DNA of 64,000 nt from CAYSRJ01 sp964521865 (GTDB taxonomy: Bacteria; Spirochaetota; B62-G9; DRHN01): positions 1 through 64,000 of the forward strand of contig CAZFTJ010000023.1 of the NCBI GenBank assembly GCA_964521865.1, given 5' to 3'. A program made the translations under genes and the position numbers. The notes under the pieces were generated by a model. The model saw only the letters and a program-made list of their open reading frames with translations, made no database searches and was not told where the DNA came from. This document shows, piece by piece, positions 33,493 through 41,455 of the stretch. Numbering within the stretch: the stretch's first letter is position 1; the number at the start of each line of letters is the position of its first letter.

Positions 33493-33777
33493 TTGACGAA
33501 AGCGGAAATCGTAGAAGAAATAAATGAAAAATTAGGATTAACAAAAAAAGATATTGCCCGGGTGATAGATCTTTTTTTTGAAATTATTAAAGAGGGGTTG
33601 CGCAACGATGAGCACATCGAACTCAGAGGATTCGGCACGTTTGAGGTAAAAACAAGAGAGGAGAGAGAAGCCCGGAACCCAAAAACTGGTGATTCAGTGC
33701 GTGTGCCGAGGAGGAAGGTCCCCTATTTCAGACCTGGCAAAGAATTGAAATCCATTTCTAAAAATAGAATCAACTAA
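33493..33777 (+). CDS. HU/IHF-family DNA-binding protein
   Basis: This 94-residue protein begins MTKAEIVEEINEKLGLTKKD and carries the beta-arm signature GFGTFEVKTREEREARNPKT, then VRVPRRKVPYFRPGKELK. The RNPKTG arm tip with Pro bends DNA as a dimer. The N-terminal AEIVEEINEKLGLTKKDIA resembles IHF-alpha type sequences, but HU cannot be excluded. The start is TTG with a strong AAAGGAGG site eight bases upstream. It is 33 bases before lnt on the same strand. Confidence 0.93.
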   Translation: MTKAEIVEEINEKLGLTKKDIARVIDLFFEIIKEGLRNDEHIELRGFGTFEVKTREEREARNPKTGDSVRVPRRKVPYFRPGKELKSISKNRIN

Positions 33778-33810
33778 TTACAGCAGGCCCTTCGATAGAT
33801 AACTCCACCA

Positions 33811-35484
33811 ATGAACATTGATAAAATCGACGATGCCTACCGGTATTTAAAAAAGGGACCATACAGGGGAATGCTGGAGAAATACAGATGGCTTATCCTT
33901 TCCCTGCTGTCGTCTGTTCTTCTCATATTTACCTTTCCTGAACCCGGACTGCCGCTTCTCGGATGGATAGCCCTCGCACCTCTGTTTGTTGTTATTCAAC
34001 GTGAAAAATTCACTCGTGTCGTATTATCGGCCGTTGTAACGAGCGTGGTTTTTAACATCTTTTATCTATGGTGGGTAAAGGAGTATAAACATCCGCTCGC
34101 GCTTTCAGGTGCAGTCCTTGCGGAAGTCGTTTTTTTTACCCCTGCTGTTCTGCTTTCACGATTCCTCTTTCATAATTGTGCGCTTGTTGCACGGAGAAGG
34201 CATCCGTTCGGTTTAAAAAAACACATCTATATCGAATATCTGAAGCCGTTGATGCTCCCTCTGGGCTGGATTGCGATGGATTATTTGAAAACTATCGGGT
34301 TTCTCGCATTTCCGTGGGGAATACTCGCATACAGCCAGTATAAAAACCACCTGTTTATTCAGACTGCAAGTATATTCGGAATATGGGGAATCGATCTGAT
34401 TATGCTGTACTGGAATGCCGTTCTTTCGGTTCTTCTTGTGGTACTGCTTTTCAACAAGAAACAGCTCATTCGCGTCTGCGTCCTGCATGGTCTGATTGTT
34501 ATGCTGCTGATAGGAGTATCGTTTGTTTTTGGAATGCTGAAACGGGTGGAGGAGAAAAAGGGTTTTTCCAACTTTCGGCGTATTGCCCTGATACAGGCAA
34601 ATCTTGACCCCTGGAGCCCTCGAGTAAGGGAAAATCTCGAAACAGAAATGAGGATTACAGACCGGGCGCTGGCCGAAAATCCGGACATTGTCGTATGGAG
34701 TGAATCATCCGTTCCATTTTACTATCGGTACCATCTGGCGGAAGGCAATAGGTATGCGGAAATGATGCATGAGTATATTGTCGGTTTGAACAAACCATTC
34801 GTGTTTGGGACGGTCGATCTGGAAGGTGAACGGAAAAACGGAAGGTATGTCGGTGATTCCTATAACGTTGCTCTGTTTTACAACGGCGGTGCATTAAAAG
34901 GCGTGTACCGCAAGATACATCTCGTACCCTTCGGGGAGTGGTTTCCCTATAAAAGGTTGTTTCCCTTTGTTTCGAAAATTCTCGAGAATGCCGGTGCAGG
35001 CGATTTCAATCCCGGCCGGGATTATACGGTGTTTCACACCGGCGATCTCTCATTCAATGTACTTATCTGCTTCGAGGATGCATTCGGCAACCTTGCTCGA
35101 CGGTTTGTTTTAGGAGGGAGTGACCTTATCGTCAACATCACGAATGACGCATGGACCGGAAGTCCAAAAGCCGAGGTGCAGCACTACGTCAAATCGATTT
35201 TTCGAGCGGTCGAAAACAGGAGAAGCCTCGTCAGGGCGGCAAATGGGGGTGTAACGGCGTGCATAGATCCCTATGGGAAGGAGCTTTACAGTCTGCCTCT
35301 GTTTACCACCGGCTATCTTGTGTGCGAAGTACCTGTCTTCGATAAAAAAGGGCCGGTGACATTTTATACGCGGTATGGAGACCTTCCCGCACTTGTTCTT
35401 TTTTGTGCCGCCGGAGCACTTTTCCTGCTCCTCCTGTTTCGACGGGCCCTTTATAAAATGGGTGAGCAATCAAGACCCGGTTGA
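33811..35484 (+). CDS. lnt: Apolipoprotein N-acyltransferase
   Basis: This 557-residue protein has about seven membrane segments in its first 250 residues (LPLLGWIALAPLFVVI, GFLAFPWGILAYSQYKNHLF). A nitrilase-fold periplasmic domain follows, with the Glu-Lys-Cys triad in VVWSESSVPF, GVYRKIHLVPFGEWFPYK and NVLICFEDAFGNL. It adds the third acyl chain to the N-terminal Cys of lipoproteins in the inner membrane, implying a diderm envelope with triacylated lipoproteins. Length is slightly above the usual 510-530 because of an N-terminal cytoplasmic extension of about 25 residues. Confidence 0.95.
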   Translation: MNIDKIDDAYRYLKKGPYRGMLEKYRWLILSLLSSVLLIFTFPEPGLPLLGWIALAPLFVVIQREKFTRVVLSAVVTSVVFNIFYLWWVKEYKHPLALSGAVLAEVVFFTPAVLLSRFLFHNCALVARRRHPFGLKKHIYIEYLKPLMLPLGWIAMDYLKTIGFLAFPWGILAYSQYKNHLFIQTASIFGIWGIDLIMLYWNAVLSVLLVVLLFNKKQLIRVCVLHGLIVMLLIGVSFVFGMLKRVEEKKGFSNFRRIALIQANLDPWSPRVRENLETEMRITDRALAENPDIVVWSESSVPFYYRYHLAEGNRYAEMMHEYIVGLNKPFVFGTVDLEGERKNGRYVGDSYNVALFYNGGALKGVYRKIHLVPFGEWFPYKRLFPFVSKILENAGAGDFNPGRDYTVFHTGDLSFNVLICFEDAFGNLARRFVLGGSDLIVNITNDAWTGSPKAEVQHYVKSIFRAVENRRSLVRAANGGVTACIDPYGKELYSLPLFTTGYLVCEVPVFDKKGPVTFYTRYGDLPALVLFCAAGALFLLLLFRRALYKMGEQSRPG

Positions 35485-35522
35485 CACAGTTATGCCTGTT
35501 TTTATGACGTCGCCGGTGTATT

Positions 35523-35554
35523 ACGGCTCTTCGCTTTACAGCCGTTTTGTTTTT
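35523..35554 (+). terminator. Rho-independent terminator after lnt
   Basis: ACGGCT and AGCCGT form a 6-bp stem with an 11-base loop, followed at once by TTTGTTTTT. It is 39 bases after the lnt stop and before the promoter at 35583. Confidence 0.55.
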
Positions 35555-35571
35555 GCCGCGTCCAGGCGGCA
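35554..35571. repeat. Hairpin resembling the core of the dispersed repeat family
   Basis: TGCCGC-GTCCAG-GCGGCA is a perfect 6-bp stem like the first hairpin of copies at 29818 and 37164. Only this core is similar, so it may be a coincidence or a solo hairpin; it is flanked by T and A runs. Confidence 0.35.
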
Positions 35572-35582
35572 TTAAAAATCTG

Positions 35583-35610
35583 TTGACAGAAAGCTGAAAA
35601 AAAATATCAT
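35583..35610 (+). promoter_or_regulatory. Sigma-70 type promoter of the response-regulator unit
   Basis: TTGACA and TATCAT are 16 bases apart, separated by an A-rich spacer, and lie 47 bases before the GTG start at 35657. It follows a terminator, so it probably starts the regulator-TPR-bactofilin transcript. Confidence 0.6.
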
Positions 35611-35656
35611 GGAGGGTATGTTGAAAGTAGTGTAGAAGCTCTAGGAGTTTTTTGCG

Positions 35657-36301
35657 GTGAATCAGAAGATGAAGTTTGAGGGAAAAATTCTCGTTGCAGA
35701 TGATGAGAGGGTAAATGTTGAATTTTTCGAGGTAATGCTGAGCAAACTCGGGTTTTCTGTCGTAGCGGCCTACGATGGAGAGGAGGTGTTGAAAAAGCTG
35801 GGAGAGTTCAGGCCCGACCTCATACTGCTTGACCTCCTTATGCCCCGTCTGAACGGATTCACGGTAATTGAGAAGCTGAAGAAAGACGATTCGACAAAGG
35901 ATATTCCCATAATCGTGCTCTCCGCGGTAAGCGACGTGGACAAAAAGGTGGATTTGCTCGAGCTCGGAATCGACGACTACATAATCAAGCCTTTCAACTT
36001 TATTGAAATACTTGCCAGAATTCGGAGCGTTCTCAGATCAAAGGCGTACAGAGATGAGCTGTGCAATAACGAAAAACGCATACGAATGCTGAGGGCTTTT
36101 GAGAAGTCTCTCGAGACATTTTTTACAGACACGCGCAGAAATTCACAGGAGATAATTGAGTATATTGAAAAGAGCGGGGCGGCAGAAACGGAGTGCATGA
36201 AACTGCTGCAGACGGTAGTGGAAAGGGAGGAGAGGCTTATACAGAGTATTGATAATTTGAGAAAACGGTACACCGGGCTGATGTCCGAGGGGAGATACTG
36301 A
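35657..36301 (+). CDS. Response regulator: receiver domain with C-terminal coiled helix
   Basis: Residues 8-128 are a CheY-like receiver domain with the acidic pair Asp15-Asp16, phospho-acceptor Asp59 (LILLDLLMP), Ser/Thr position in VLSAVSD and Lys111 (YIIKPFN). Residues about 130-214 form a charged helical region predicted to coil, with no DNA-binding or enzymatic domain. The start is GTG with AGGAG nine bases upstream; an ATG four codons later lacks a site. It probably works by protein contact in a phosphorelay. The genes after it (small TPR protein, bactofilin) suggest a role in cell-envelope or cytoskeletal organisation, which is inference. Confidence 0.88.
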   Translation: MNQKMKFEGKILVADDERVNVEFFEVMLSKLGFSVVAAYDGEEVLKKLGEFRPDLILLDLLMPRLNGFTVIEKLKKDDSTKDIPIIVLSAVSDVDKKVDLLELGIDDYIIKPFNFIEILARIRSVLRSKAYRDELCNNEKRIRMLRAFEKSLETFFTDTRRNSQEIIEYIEKSGAAETECMKLLQTVVEREERLIQSIDNLRKRYTGLMSEGRY

Positions 36302-36326
36302 TTGCCCGGATTCGGAGGGAAACAGT

Positions 36327-36548
36327 GTGATAGGTGAAAACAAAAAAAGGATGATTGAAATGTACACGAGGGGTCTCAGGCTGTACAAAGAGATGAAATT
36401 CAAAGAGGCGTTGAGCTTTTTCAAGAAGGCGCTCGAATTCGAATCTGCGGATGGGCCGAGCAGACTCTATGTAGCCCGGTGCGTCGAGCTGATCAAGAAT
36501 CCACCGCCTCCCGATTGGGACCGCGTGTTTACCATGACCACAAAATAA
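36327..36548 (+). CDS. Small TPR protein like the C-terminal tail of adenylate cyclases
   Basis: This 73-residue protein, from a GTG start, has one TPR unit (LYKEMKFKEALSFFKKALEF) followed by DGPSRLYVARCVELIKNPPP and PDWDRVFTMTTK. The DGPS..Y..RC and PPPxDWDxVFxMTxK signature is known from the end of CHASE2/TPR class III adenylate cyclases. Here it stands alone without a cyclase domain. No cyclase remnant lies upstream. It probably acts as a protein-binding module with the flanking response regulator and bactofilin, within the same transcript (25-base gap). Confidence 0.75.
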   Translation: MIGENKKRMIEMYTRGLRLYKEMKFKEALSFFKKALEFESADGPSRLYVARCVELIKNPPPPDWDRVFTMTTK

Positions 36549-36566
36549 AGGCGAAGAGGTATTTAC

Positions 36567-37004
36567 ATGGGGAAGACGAACAATTATACCGACATAAAGG
36601 ATGCCGAAAAGGTTGAAACCGTGTTCAGTGAGGCGACAACATTCAACGGGGTGTTGAAATTTGACCGGTCCATAAAAATTGAGGGTAAATTCAAGGGACG
36701 TATCATTTCAAAGGGTTTTCTCATCATCGGAGAGACTGCAAAGGTTCGTGCAAACATAAAGGCCAGTTCGATAATTATTGCGGGCGAGCTCCGGGGCGAT
36801 GTTGAGGCGTATGAACGGCTTGAAATGCTTCCGACCGGCAAGCTTTACGGTAATATCAAGACGAAAAAGTTGAAAATGGCGGACGGTGTGGTATTTGAGG
36901 GCTCATGCGAGATGCTCAAATATACAGGCGCTCAGGATCTTGCTGTAGGCTCCCAGCGTACTGCAGGAAAGAAAAAGGAGGTCTATCAGACTCTCGACGG
37001 TTGA
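36567..37004 (+). CDS. Bactofilin (polymer-forming cytoskeletal protein)
   Basis: This 145-residue protein has a central right-handed beta-helix typical of bactofilins: FNGVLKFDRSIKIEGKFKGR, IIIAGELRGDVEAYERLEML and GKLYGNIKTKKLKMADGVVF. Short polar tails flank it at both ends. Bactofilins self-assemble into filaments without nucleotide and place wall-modifying enzymes; in spirochaetes they affect cell shape and motility. No metallopeptidase gene of the usual bactofilin partner type is next to it. It lies 18 bases after the TPR gene and ends the unit. Confidence 0.92.
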   Translation: MGKTNNYTDIKDAEKVETVFSEATTFNGVLKFDRSIKIEGKFKGRIISKGFLIIGETAKVRANIKASSIIIAGELRGDVEAYERLEMLPTGKLYGNIKTKKLKMADGVVFEGSCEMLKYTGAQDLAVGSQRTAGKKKEVYQTLDG

Positions 37005-37089
37005 TCTTCCTCCGTTTTATCTGTATAAAATCCAATCTATGGTTTTGTCCATTGGAACAGAGGCCGTTTGGCCTGTACACGTACCTGCA

Positions 37090-37164
37090 TTTACTCGCAA
37101 ATTCAGGTGAGCGGACACGATCCCTGCGTGCATATCGCAGAAAACATGCCGCTTGACGGCGGCA
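37090..37164 (-). repeat. Copy of dispersed intergenic hairpin repeat
   Basis: On the minus strand it starts TGCCGCCGTCAAGCGGCATG and continues TTTTCTGCGATATGCA, GCAGGG, GTGTCCGCTCACCTG. The first 45 or so bases agree closely with the copy at 29818. Further hairpins (GGCC-GTTT-GGCC, TCCAAT/ATTGGA) occupy 37025-37075. It fills the gap between the bactofilin gene and tRNA-Thr. Confidence 0.65.
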
Positions 37165-37189
37165 CTGTCCAGAATGATCGGGAAAACTC

Positions 37190-37217
37190 TTGACTTTTTA
37201 ATCGATTATTATATATT
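37190..37217 (+). promoter_or_regulatory. Promoter upstream of tRNA-Thr
   Basis: TTGACT and TATATT are separated by 16 bases. Predicted transcription starts about 25 bases before the tRNA 5' end at 37249, leaving a short leader for RNase P removal. Confidence 0.55.
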
Positions 37218-37248
37218 CACTGCGACTATATGATTTATGAGTTTTTTC

Positions 37249-37321
37249 GCCCACATAGCTCAGCAGGAAGAGCACGTCATTGGTAATGACGAGGTCACCG
37301 GTTCAAATCCGGTTGTGGGCT
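37249..37321 (+). tRNA. tRNA-Thr (anticodon GGT)
   Basis: A 73-base cloverleaf: acceptor GCCCACA pairs with TGTGGGC, followed by T as discriminator. The anticodon stem is CGTCA/TGACG with loop TTGGTAA, giving anticodon GGT. The T arm reads ACCGG-TTCAAAT-CCGGT. CCA is not encoded. It lies ahead of rpmG, a gene order common for this ribosomal locus. Confidence 0.96.
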
Positions 37322-37570
37322 TACGGTTTTGCCTGGTGGAAAGCTGTTGTTTTTCATCGGAATTCCAGTTTCGAGTGAATGCGCTCGTTTCATTTCCCGG
37401 TCAATACCGGTTTTTTAGCAATCACTATTGAATGGGGCTTTCGGATAATCAGTGAAGGAGACGGGCTTTTCACGGACACACGTTCCGATAAGCTTCAATG
37501 GTTTGTGTTTTTATGATCTAAGTTTACGCACCTATACTATGTGCGACTGGCATATACGGGAGTCTGATGT

Positions 37571-37726
37571 ATGAGAGAGCTGATATCTCTTACATGCGAG
37601 GTATGTAAGCACAGAAATTACACAACGGATAAAAATAAAAGAAATACGCCGTCAAAACTTCAATTTAAAAAGTTCTGCCCTCACTGCGGTAAACATACCC
37701 TCCATAAGGAATCAAGCATCAAGTAG
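37571..37726 (+). CDS. rpmG: 50S ribosomal protein L33, zinc-binding form
   Basis: This 51-residue protein reads MRELISLTCEVCKHRNYTTD at the start and FKKFCPHCGKHTLHKESSIK at the end. Two CxxC pairs (residues 9-12 and 36-39) make it the zinc-ribbon (C+) type. It binds near the exit site of the large subunit. Its place between tRNA-Thr and tRNA-Trp, before secE and nusG, is a conserved order in bacteria. The 249 bases before it hold no other gene. Confidence 0.95.
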   Translation: MRELISLTCEVCKHRNYTTDKNKRNTPSKLQFKKFCPHCGKHTLHKESSIK

Positions 37727-37825
37727 CGGCATTTACGGATGAGTACGAAAGGCGGCCTGGAACGGGGCGCAGGTTGATTAATCTGCCCACGGATGGTATA
37801 TTCTGATATGAAGTAGGAAAATGAA

Positions 37826-37899
37826 AGGCCAGTAGCTCCAACTGGTAGAGCGCCGGTCTCCAAAACCGGATGTTGCGGGTTCGAATCCTGCCTGGCCTG
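37826..37899 (+). tRNA. tRNA-Trp (anticodon CCA)
   Basis: A 74-base cloverleaf: acceptor AGGCCAG pairs with CTGGCCT, with G discriminator. Anticodon stem CCGGT/ACCGG encloses loop CTCCAAA, giving anticodon CCA. The T arm is GCGGG-TTCGAAT-CCTGC. It is immediately followed by secE. Confidence 0.96.
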
Positions 37900-37933
37900 A
37901 ATTTTCATGCCTTTGATTGGAAAGGAGAAGAAG

Positions 37934-38119
37934 TTGAAAAAAATTTTCAATTTTCTCAAGGAATCCAGGGCAGAACTCAGGAAGGTCAACTGGCCTTCAA
38001 AGGATGAGGTGTTTACCTCTACGAGGGTGGTTATAATTTCAATTCTTGTCATTGCAGCTGTTATTGCACTTATTGATTACGTAATCAAAACGGTTGTATT
38101 CTCGATAATCGGTGGATAG
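37934..38119 (+). CDS. secE: Preprotein translocase subunit SecE
   Basis: The single-segment SecE form: amphipathic SRAELRKVNWPSKDEVFTST then a membrane helix VVIISILVIAAVIALIDYVI. With a TTG start at 37934 (AAAGGAG seven bases upstream) it has 61 residues. An in-frame ATG at 37907 would add nine residues but has no ribosome site. SecE clamps SecY in the membrane channel. The stop codon is two bases before the nusG start. Confidence 0.93.
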   Translation: MKKIFNFLKESRAELRKVNWPSKDEVFTSTRVVIISILVIAAVIALIDYVIKTVVFSIIGG

Positions 38120-38120
38120 T

Positions 38121-38684
38121 ATGTCGAAAAACTGGTATGTACTCCATACATATTCGGGATATGAGAGTAAAGTCGAAAAGGGAATAAAGAACCTGATAGA
38201 GAACAACAATCTCGGAGGATATATTTTCCAGGTCAAGGTCCCGTCGGAAGAAGTTGCAGAAATTAAAAACGGGAAAAAAAAGGTATCCAGAAAGAAATAT
38301 TTTCCCGGATATATTCTCATTGAGATGAACATTCCGGAGGAGCCGGAGTACGAGTGGAAGAAAATACTGACACTCATTACCAAGATACCCGGCGTAACGG
38401 GATTTGTCGGTTCGGGGCGCAACAAGAAACCCATTCCGCTTTCGGGTAGCGATGTGAAAAGTGTTCTGCAGCGAATGGGGGAGATAAAAGGCGACAAGGT
38501 AACGGTTCCTCGTATGCTGTATGCAGTCGGCGAAACAGTTAAGGTGAACGATGGACCGTTCAAATCCTTCACTGGAACGGTAGAGGATATTAACAACGAG
38601 AAAGGAAAGATCAGGGTAAGAGTTGAAATATTCGGGAGATCGACACCGGTTGAACTGGATTTTCTACAGATAGAAAAAATTTAA
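38121..38684 (+). CDS. nusG: Transcription termination/antitermination protein NusG
   Basis: The ATG at 38121 gives 187 residues. The NGN domain begins KNWYVLHTYSGYESKVEKGI, and the KOW domain is VGETVKVNDGPFKSFTGTVE with VELDFLQIEKI at the end. A lysine-rich segment (KNGKKKVSRKKYFPGYILIE) lies between strands of the NGN domain. NusG binds RNA polymerase and couples it with Rho or the ribosome. It directly follows secE, as in most bacteria. Confidence 0.96.
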   Translation: MSKNWYVLHTYSGYESKVEKGIKNLIENNNLGGYIFQVKVPSEEVAEIKNGKKKVSRKKYFPGYILIEMNIPEEPEYEWKKILTLITKIPGVTGFVGSGRNKKPIPLSGSDVKSVLQRMGEIKGDKVTVPRMLYAVGETVKVNDGPFKSFTGTVEDINNEKGKIRVRVEIFGRSTPVELDFLQIEKI

Positions 38685-38807
38685 ACGTACTGTACGCTGC
38701 AGGCTATCACCATTACACCGTCAAAGTGATTGACGCTGAAAAAATCTGCAATTATATTTACAGCTCGCGCAAACAACAACATACATCGGTCGACGGGATA
38801 TAAAAGC

Positions 38808-39233
38808 ATGGCGAAAAAGATAAGCGGTACCATTAAGCTGCAGATACCTGCGGGGGAGGCGAATCCTGCTCCGCCGGTCGGACCTGCTCTTGGACAGCAC
38901 GGTGTGAATATCATGGAGTTCTGCAAGGCCTTCAATTCCCAGACGGAATCCCAGAAGGGCACCATTATACCTGTTATTATCACGGTCTATGAAAACAAGT
39001 CTTTCTCCTTTATTACGAAGACACCGCCTGCAGCTGTTTTAATAAAGAAAACATTAAATCTTGAAAAGGGGTCGGGAGAACCGAACAAGAACAAAGTTGG
39101 GGTTTTAACTTCCAAACAGCTTGAAGAAATCGCGAAAATCAAATTCCCGGATCTGAATGCATACGATATAGAAGCGGCAAAAAAAATCATCAGCGGAACT
39201 GCAAGAAGTATGGGAGTTGATATACAGGAGTAG
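38808..39233 (+). CDS. rplK: 50S ribosomal protein L11
   Basis: The ATG at 38808 gives 141 residues starting MAKKISGTIKLQIPAGEANP, the normal L11 opening; the open frame to 38730 is leader. The conserved PPVGPALGQHGVNIMEFCKA and the C-terminal rRNA-binding KIKFPDLNAYDIEAA are present. L11 forms the GTPase-associated centre with L10 and L12. A leader of 123 bases after nusG may hold part of the control region. Confidence 0.96.
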   Translation: MAKKISGTIKLQIPAGEANPAPPVGPALGQHGVNIMEFCKAFNSQTESQKGTIIPVIITVYENKSFSFITKTPPAAVLIKKTLNLEKGSGEPNKNKVGVLTSKQLEEIAKIKFPDLNAYDIEAAKKIISGTARSMGVDIQE

Positions 39234-39237
39234 CAGG

Positions 39238-39918
39238 GTGAAAAGAGGGAAAAAATACAGGAATGCGCTGGAAAAAATCGAAAAAGGACGGGCGTATGCA
39301 CTCGACGAGGCGATTCAATCGCTGAAAGAGGTCTCCTATACGAAATTCGAAGAAAGTATAGAGATGGCTATAAACCTCAATATCCTTCAAAAGCATACGG
39401 TGAGAGGTACCGTTGTTCTTCCACACGGAACAGGCAAACCCGTCCGTGTCCTCGTTTTTGCAAGAGACCAGAAGGCGAAGGAAGCTGCAGAGGCGGGAGC
39501 CGATTACGTCGGGGATACGGATCTCATTGACAAGATAAAAGGCGGTTGGTTTGATTTCGACGTGGCGGTTGCCACTCCCGATATGATGAAGGAAGTAGGG
39601 AAAATAGGCCAGCTTCTCGGCACGAGGGGTTTAATGCCCAATCCAAAGACCCAGACGGTAACCAACAATGTTAAAAGCACGGTTGAAGAGCTGAAGAAAG
39701 GAAGGGTTGAGTTCAGGGCGGATAAAACAAGAATCGTTCACCTTGGTATAGGAAAACTGTCAATGGACAGCGGAGCTCTTGAAGAGAACTGCCGGGCCCT
39801 CTTCAGCAGCGTCCTCCTTAAAAGACCGCAGGACCTCAAGGGAGAATATATCAAATCGGTATACCTGTCTTCCACCATGGGCCCCGGCGTTAAAATCGAT
39901 TACAGGCAGATTGCGTAA
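39238..39918 (+). CDS. rplA: 50S ribosomal protein L1
   Basis: From a GTG at 39238 with AGGAG ten bases upstream, the protein has 226 residues and opens VKRGKKYRNALEKIEKGRAY. The signature GTRGLMPNPKTQTVTNNV is present. L1 forms the stalk at the E site and represses its own operon by binding a leader that mimics 23S rRNA. It lies five bases after rplK. Confidence 0.96.
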   Translation: MKRGKKYRNALEKIEKGRAYALDEAIQSLKEVSYTKFEESIEMAINLNILQKHTVRGTVVLPHGTGKPVRVLVFARDQKAKEAAEAGADYVGDTDLIDKIKGGWFDFDVAVATPDMMKEVGKIGQLLGTRGLMPNPKTQTVTNNVKSTVEELKKGRVEFRADKTRIVHLGIGKLSMDSGALEENCRALFSSVLLKRPQDLKGEYIKSVYLSSTMGPGVKIDYRQIA

Positions 39919-39930
39919 AACACGGTGAGT

Positions 39931-40458
39931 ATGGAGCGGAAAATGGTGCAGGATCATAAAGTGGCAAAGGTACGGGCGCTTAAGGAGGAGATCGAGCAGT
40001 TCAAAGGTTTTATTTTCACCGATTACAGGGGATTGAATGTTCAACAGATCAATGCTCTGAGAAACACACTGAGAGAAAAGGGTGCTGAATTCCATGTTGT
40101 GAAGAACAGGTTCGTAAAAAGGGTGTTCCATGAGCTTGGTTATAAAGAGTTTGATCGGTTTCTGGTAAATCCGACCGCTCTTGCATACTTTAACGGAGAT
40201 GTTTCCGATATCGCAAAAACCCTTGCTGATCAGGTTGATGAAACGACGCTCCAGATCAAGGGCGGATTTGTCAATGACAGAGTTCTGGATTCGGAGAATA
40301 TAGTTCAAATCGCGGCGCTTCCATCAAGGGAAGTACTTATCGCGCAGATTATCGGTCTGATCAACGGACCGAGGGCCGGCCTGGTGTTTACACTGGGAGG
40401 CATCCTATCGAAGTTTGTACACGCCCTGAAGGCGATTGAAGGGCAGAAACAAAACTGA
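39931..40458 (+). CDS. rplJ: 50S ribosomal protein L10
   Basis: With an ATG at 39931 the protein has 175 residues; an ATG at 39943 with GGAG upstream is equally possible. FTDYRGLNVQQINALRNTLR and FHVVKNRFVKRVFHEL are L10 segments, and the C-terminal helix (FVHALKAIEGQKQN) binds the L12 dimers. It anchors the stalk. The 153 bases to rplL contain no gene. Confidence 0.95.
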   Translation: MERKMVQDHKVAKVRALKEEIEQFKGFIFTDYRGLNVQQINALRNTLREKGAEFHVVKNRFVKRVFHELGYKEFDRFLVNPTALAYFNGDVSDIAKTLADQVDETTLQIKGGFVNDRVLDSENIVQIAALPSREVLIAQIIGLINGPRAGLVFTLGGILSKFVHALKAIEGQKQN

Positions 40459-40611
40459 GTGAAGCACGTCAAATTGAAAGTCCGTCCGGCTTGAGAGATG
40501 CACTCCGCTTGTATGGGAAACGAGCCCGGCAACAATAAAAAGGGTACGGATGTCTTCAACAAAATTGCGTTGCCTGCATCTGTTCCCTGATGAGAACGAG
40601 GAGAAGATAAT

Positions 40612-41007
40612 ATGGCAAGCGAAAAATTGTCTCAGAAAGATCTTATTGCGGCGATTGAAAAAATGACAGTCATAGAGCTCGCCGATCTGGTAAAGGCGCT
40701 TGAGGAGAAGTTCGGTGTCTCCGCCGCTGCACCTGCTGCTGTTGCAGCTGCACCGGGTGTCGGTGCCGGAAACGAAGCTGCACCGGAAGAGGAAAAAACC
40801 GAATTTTCCGTATTTATTACCGCAATCGGCGATAAGAAGATACAGGTCATCAAAGAGGTTCGGGCTGCAACCAATCTCGGATTGAAAGAGGCAAAGGATC
40901 TTGTTGAAGGAATGTCTAAGCCTGTTGTTGAAAATGTCGATAAAAAAACCGCAGAGGAAGTCAAGTCGAAACTTGAAGCTGCAGGTGCAGCCGTAGAGCT
41001 GAAGTAG
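40612..41007 (+). CDS. rplL: 50S ribosomal protein L7/L12
   Basis: This 131-residue acidic protein has the dimerising N-terminal domain (IELADLVKALEEKFGVSAAA), an Ala-rich hinge (about 36-60), and the C-terminal factor-binding domain with KIQVIKEVRAATNLGLKEAK. It recruits elongation factors to the ribosome in several copies. A GAGGAGAAG site precedes the ATG. It is followed by a hairpin and a 448-base gap before rpoB. Confidence 0.97.
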   Translation: MASEKLSQKDLIAAIEKMTVIELADLVKALEEKFGVSAAAPAAVAAAPGVGAGNEAAPEEEKTEFSVFITAIGDKKIQVIKEVRAATNLGLKEAKDLVEGMSKPVVENVDKKTAEEVKSKLEAAGAAVELK

Positions 41008-41039
41008 TACGGCGGAATGCGCTTTTGGGATACCCTGTG

Positions 41040-41070
41040 ATGCCGCTCAAGGTGCCTGCACCGGCGGCAT
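41040..41070 (+). terminator. Long hairpin between rplL and rpoB, likely attenuator or processing site
   Basis: An outer stem ATGCCGC/GCGGCAT encloses an inner stem GGTGC-CT-GCACC. It is 32 bases after the rplL stop and has no T run after it, so it may be an attenuator or RNase III site that sets the ribosomal protein to polymerase ratio, as at the same place in other bacteria. Its outer stem is like the dispersed repeat core. Confidence 0.5.
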
Positions 41071-41455
41071 GATTGGCCGATTGAACCACAAAGGTGCACG
41101 TCAGGCTAATCCTCTTGAAATAAGTATTTAACATTTTTCCAGGAGGGTAGTATATTAGGGTAGTGCGTGCCCGGTCTGCAAATCGTTTCCGGCAACTCTT
41201 TTCAATCGATACACTCTTGCACTGTTTGCAATAAATATGCTCAGCAGCTTCCGGTTTATGAGCGGATACGTACGGCTTTCAGAACCGGGTGGTTTTTCGG
41301 GCCCACAGAATTGTGTTCGAAAAAAGAGGACGGTGTGCTTCTGAAGAGCAATCCTTGCACGATTATTGTCAAAGCTTCTGAAAAAGGTAATTAATCGGAT
41401 TGTATAACCTGCCTTTAAAAAACTTACTGGTACTATCATATTTAAAGAGGAAAAC
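41071..41455 (+). other. Non-coding spacer before rpoB
   Basis: These 385 bases contain a weak 75-codon frame (41167-41394) that I do not believe. TTGTCA..TAATTA boxes with 16-base spacing lie at about 41369-41396 and could be an rpoB promoter. An AGGAGGG lies at about 41142 with no gene after it. Confidence 0.35.

Noticed and set aside
41167..41394. 75-codon open frame between rplL and rpoB
   Set aside because: No ribosome site of quality, no family resemblance, and a composition unlike the neighbouring genes.
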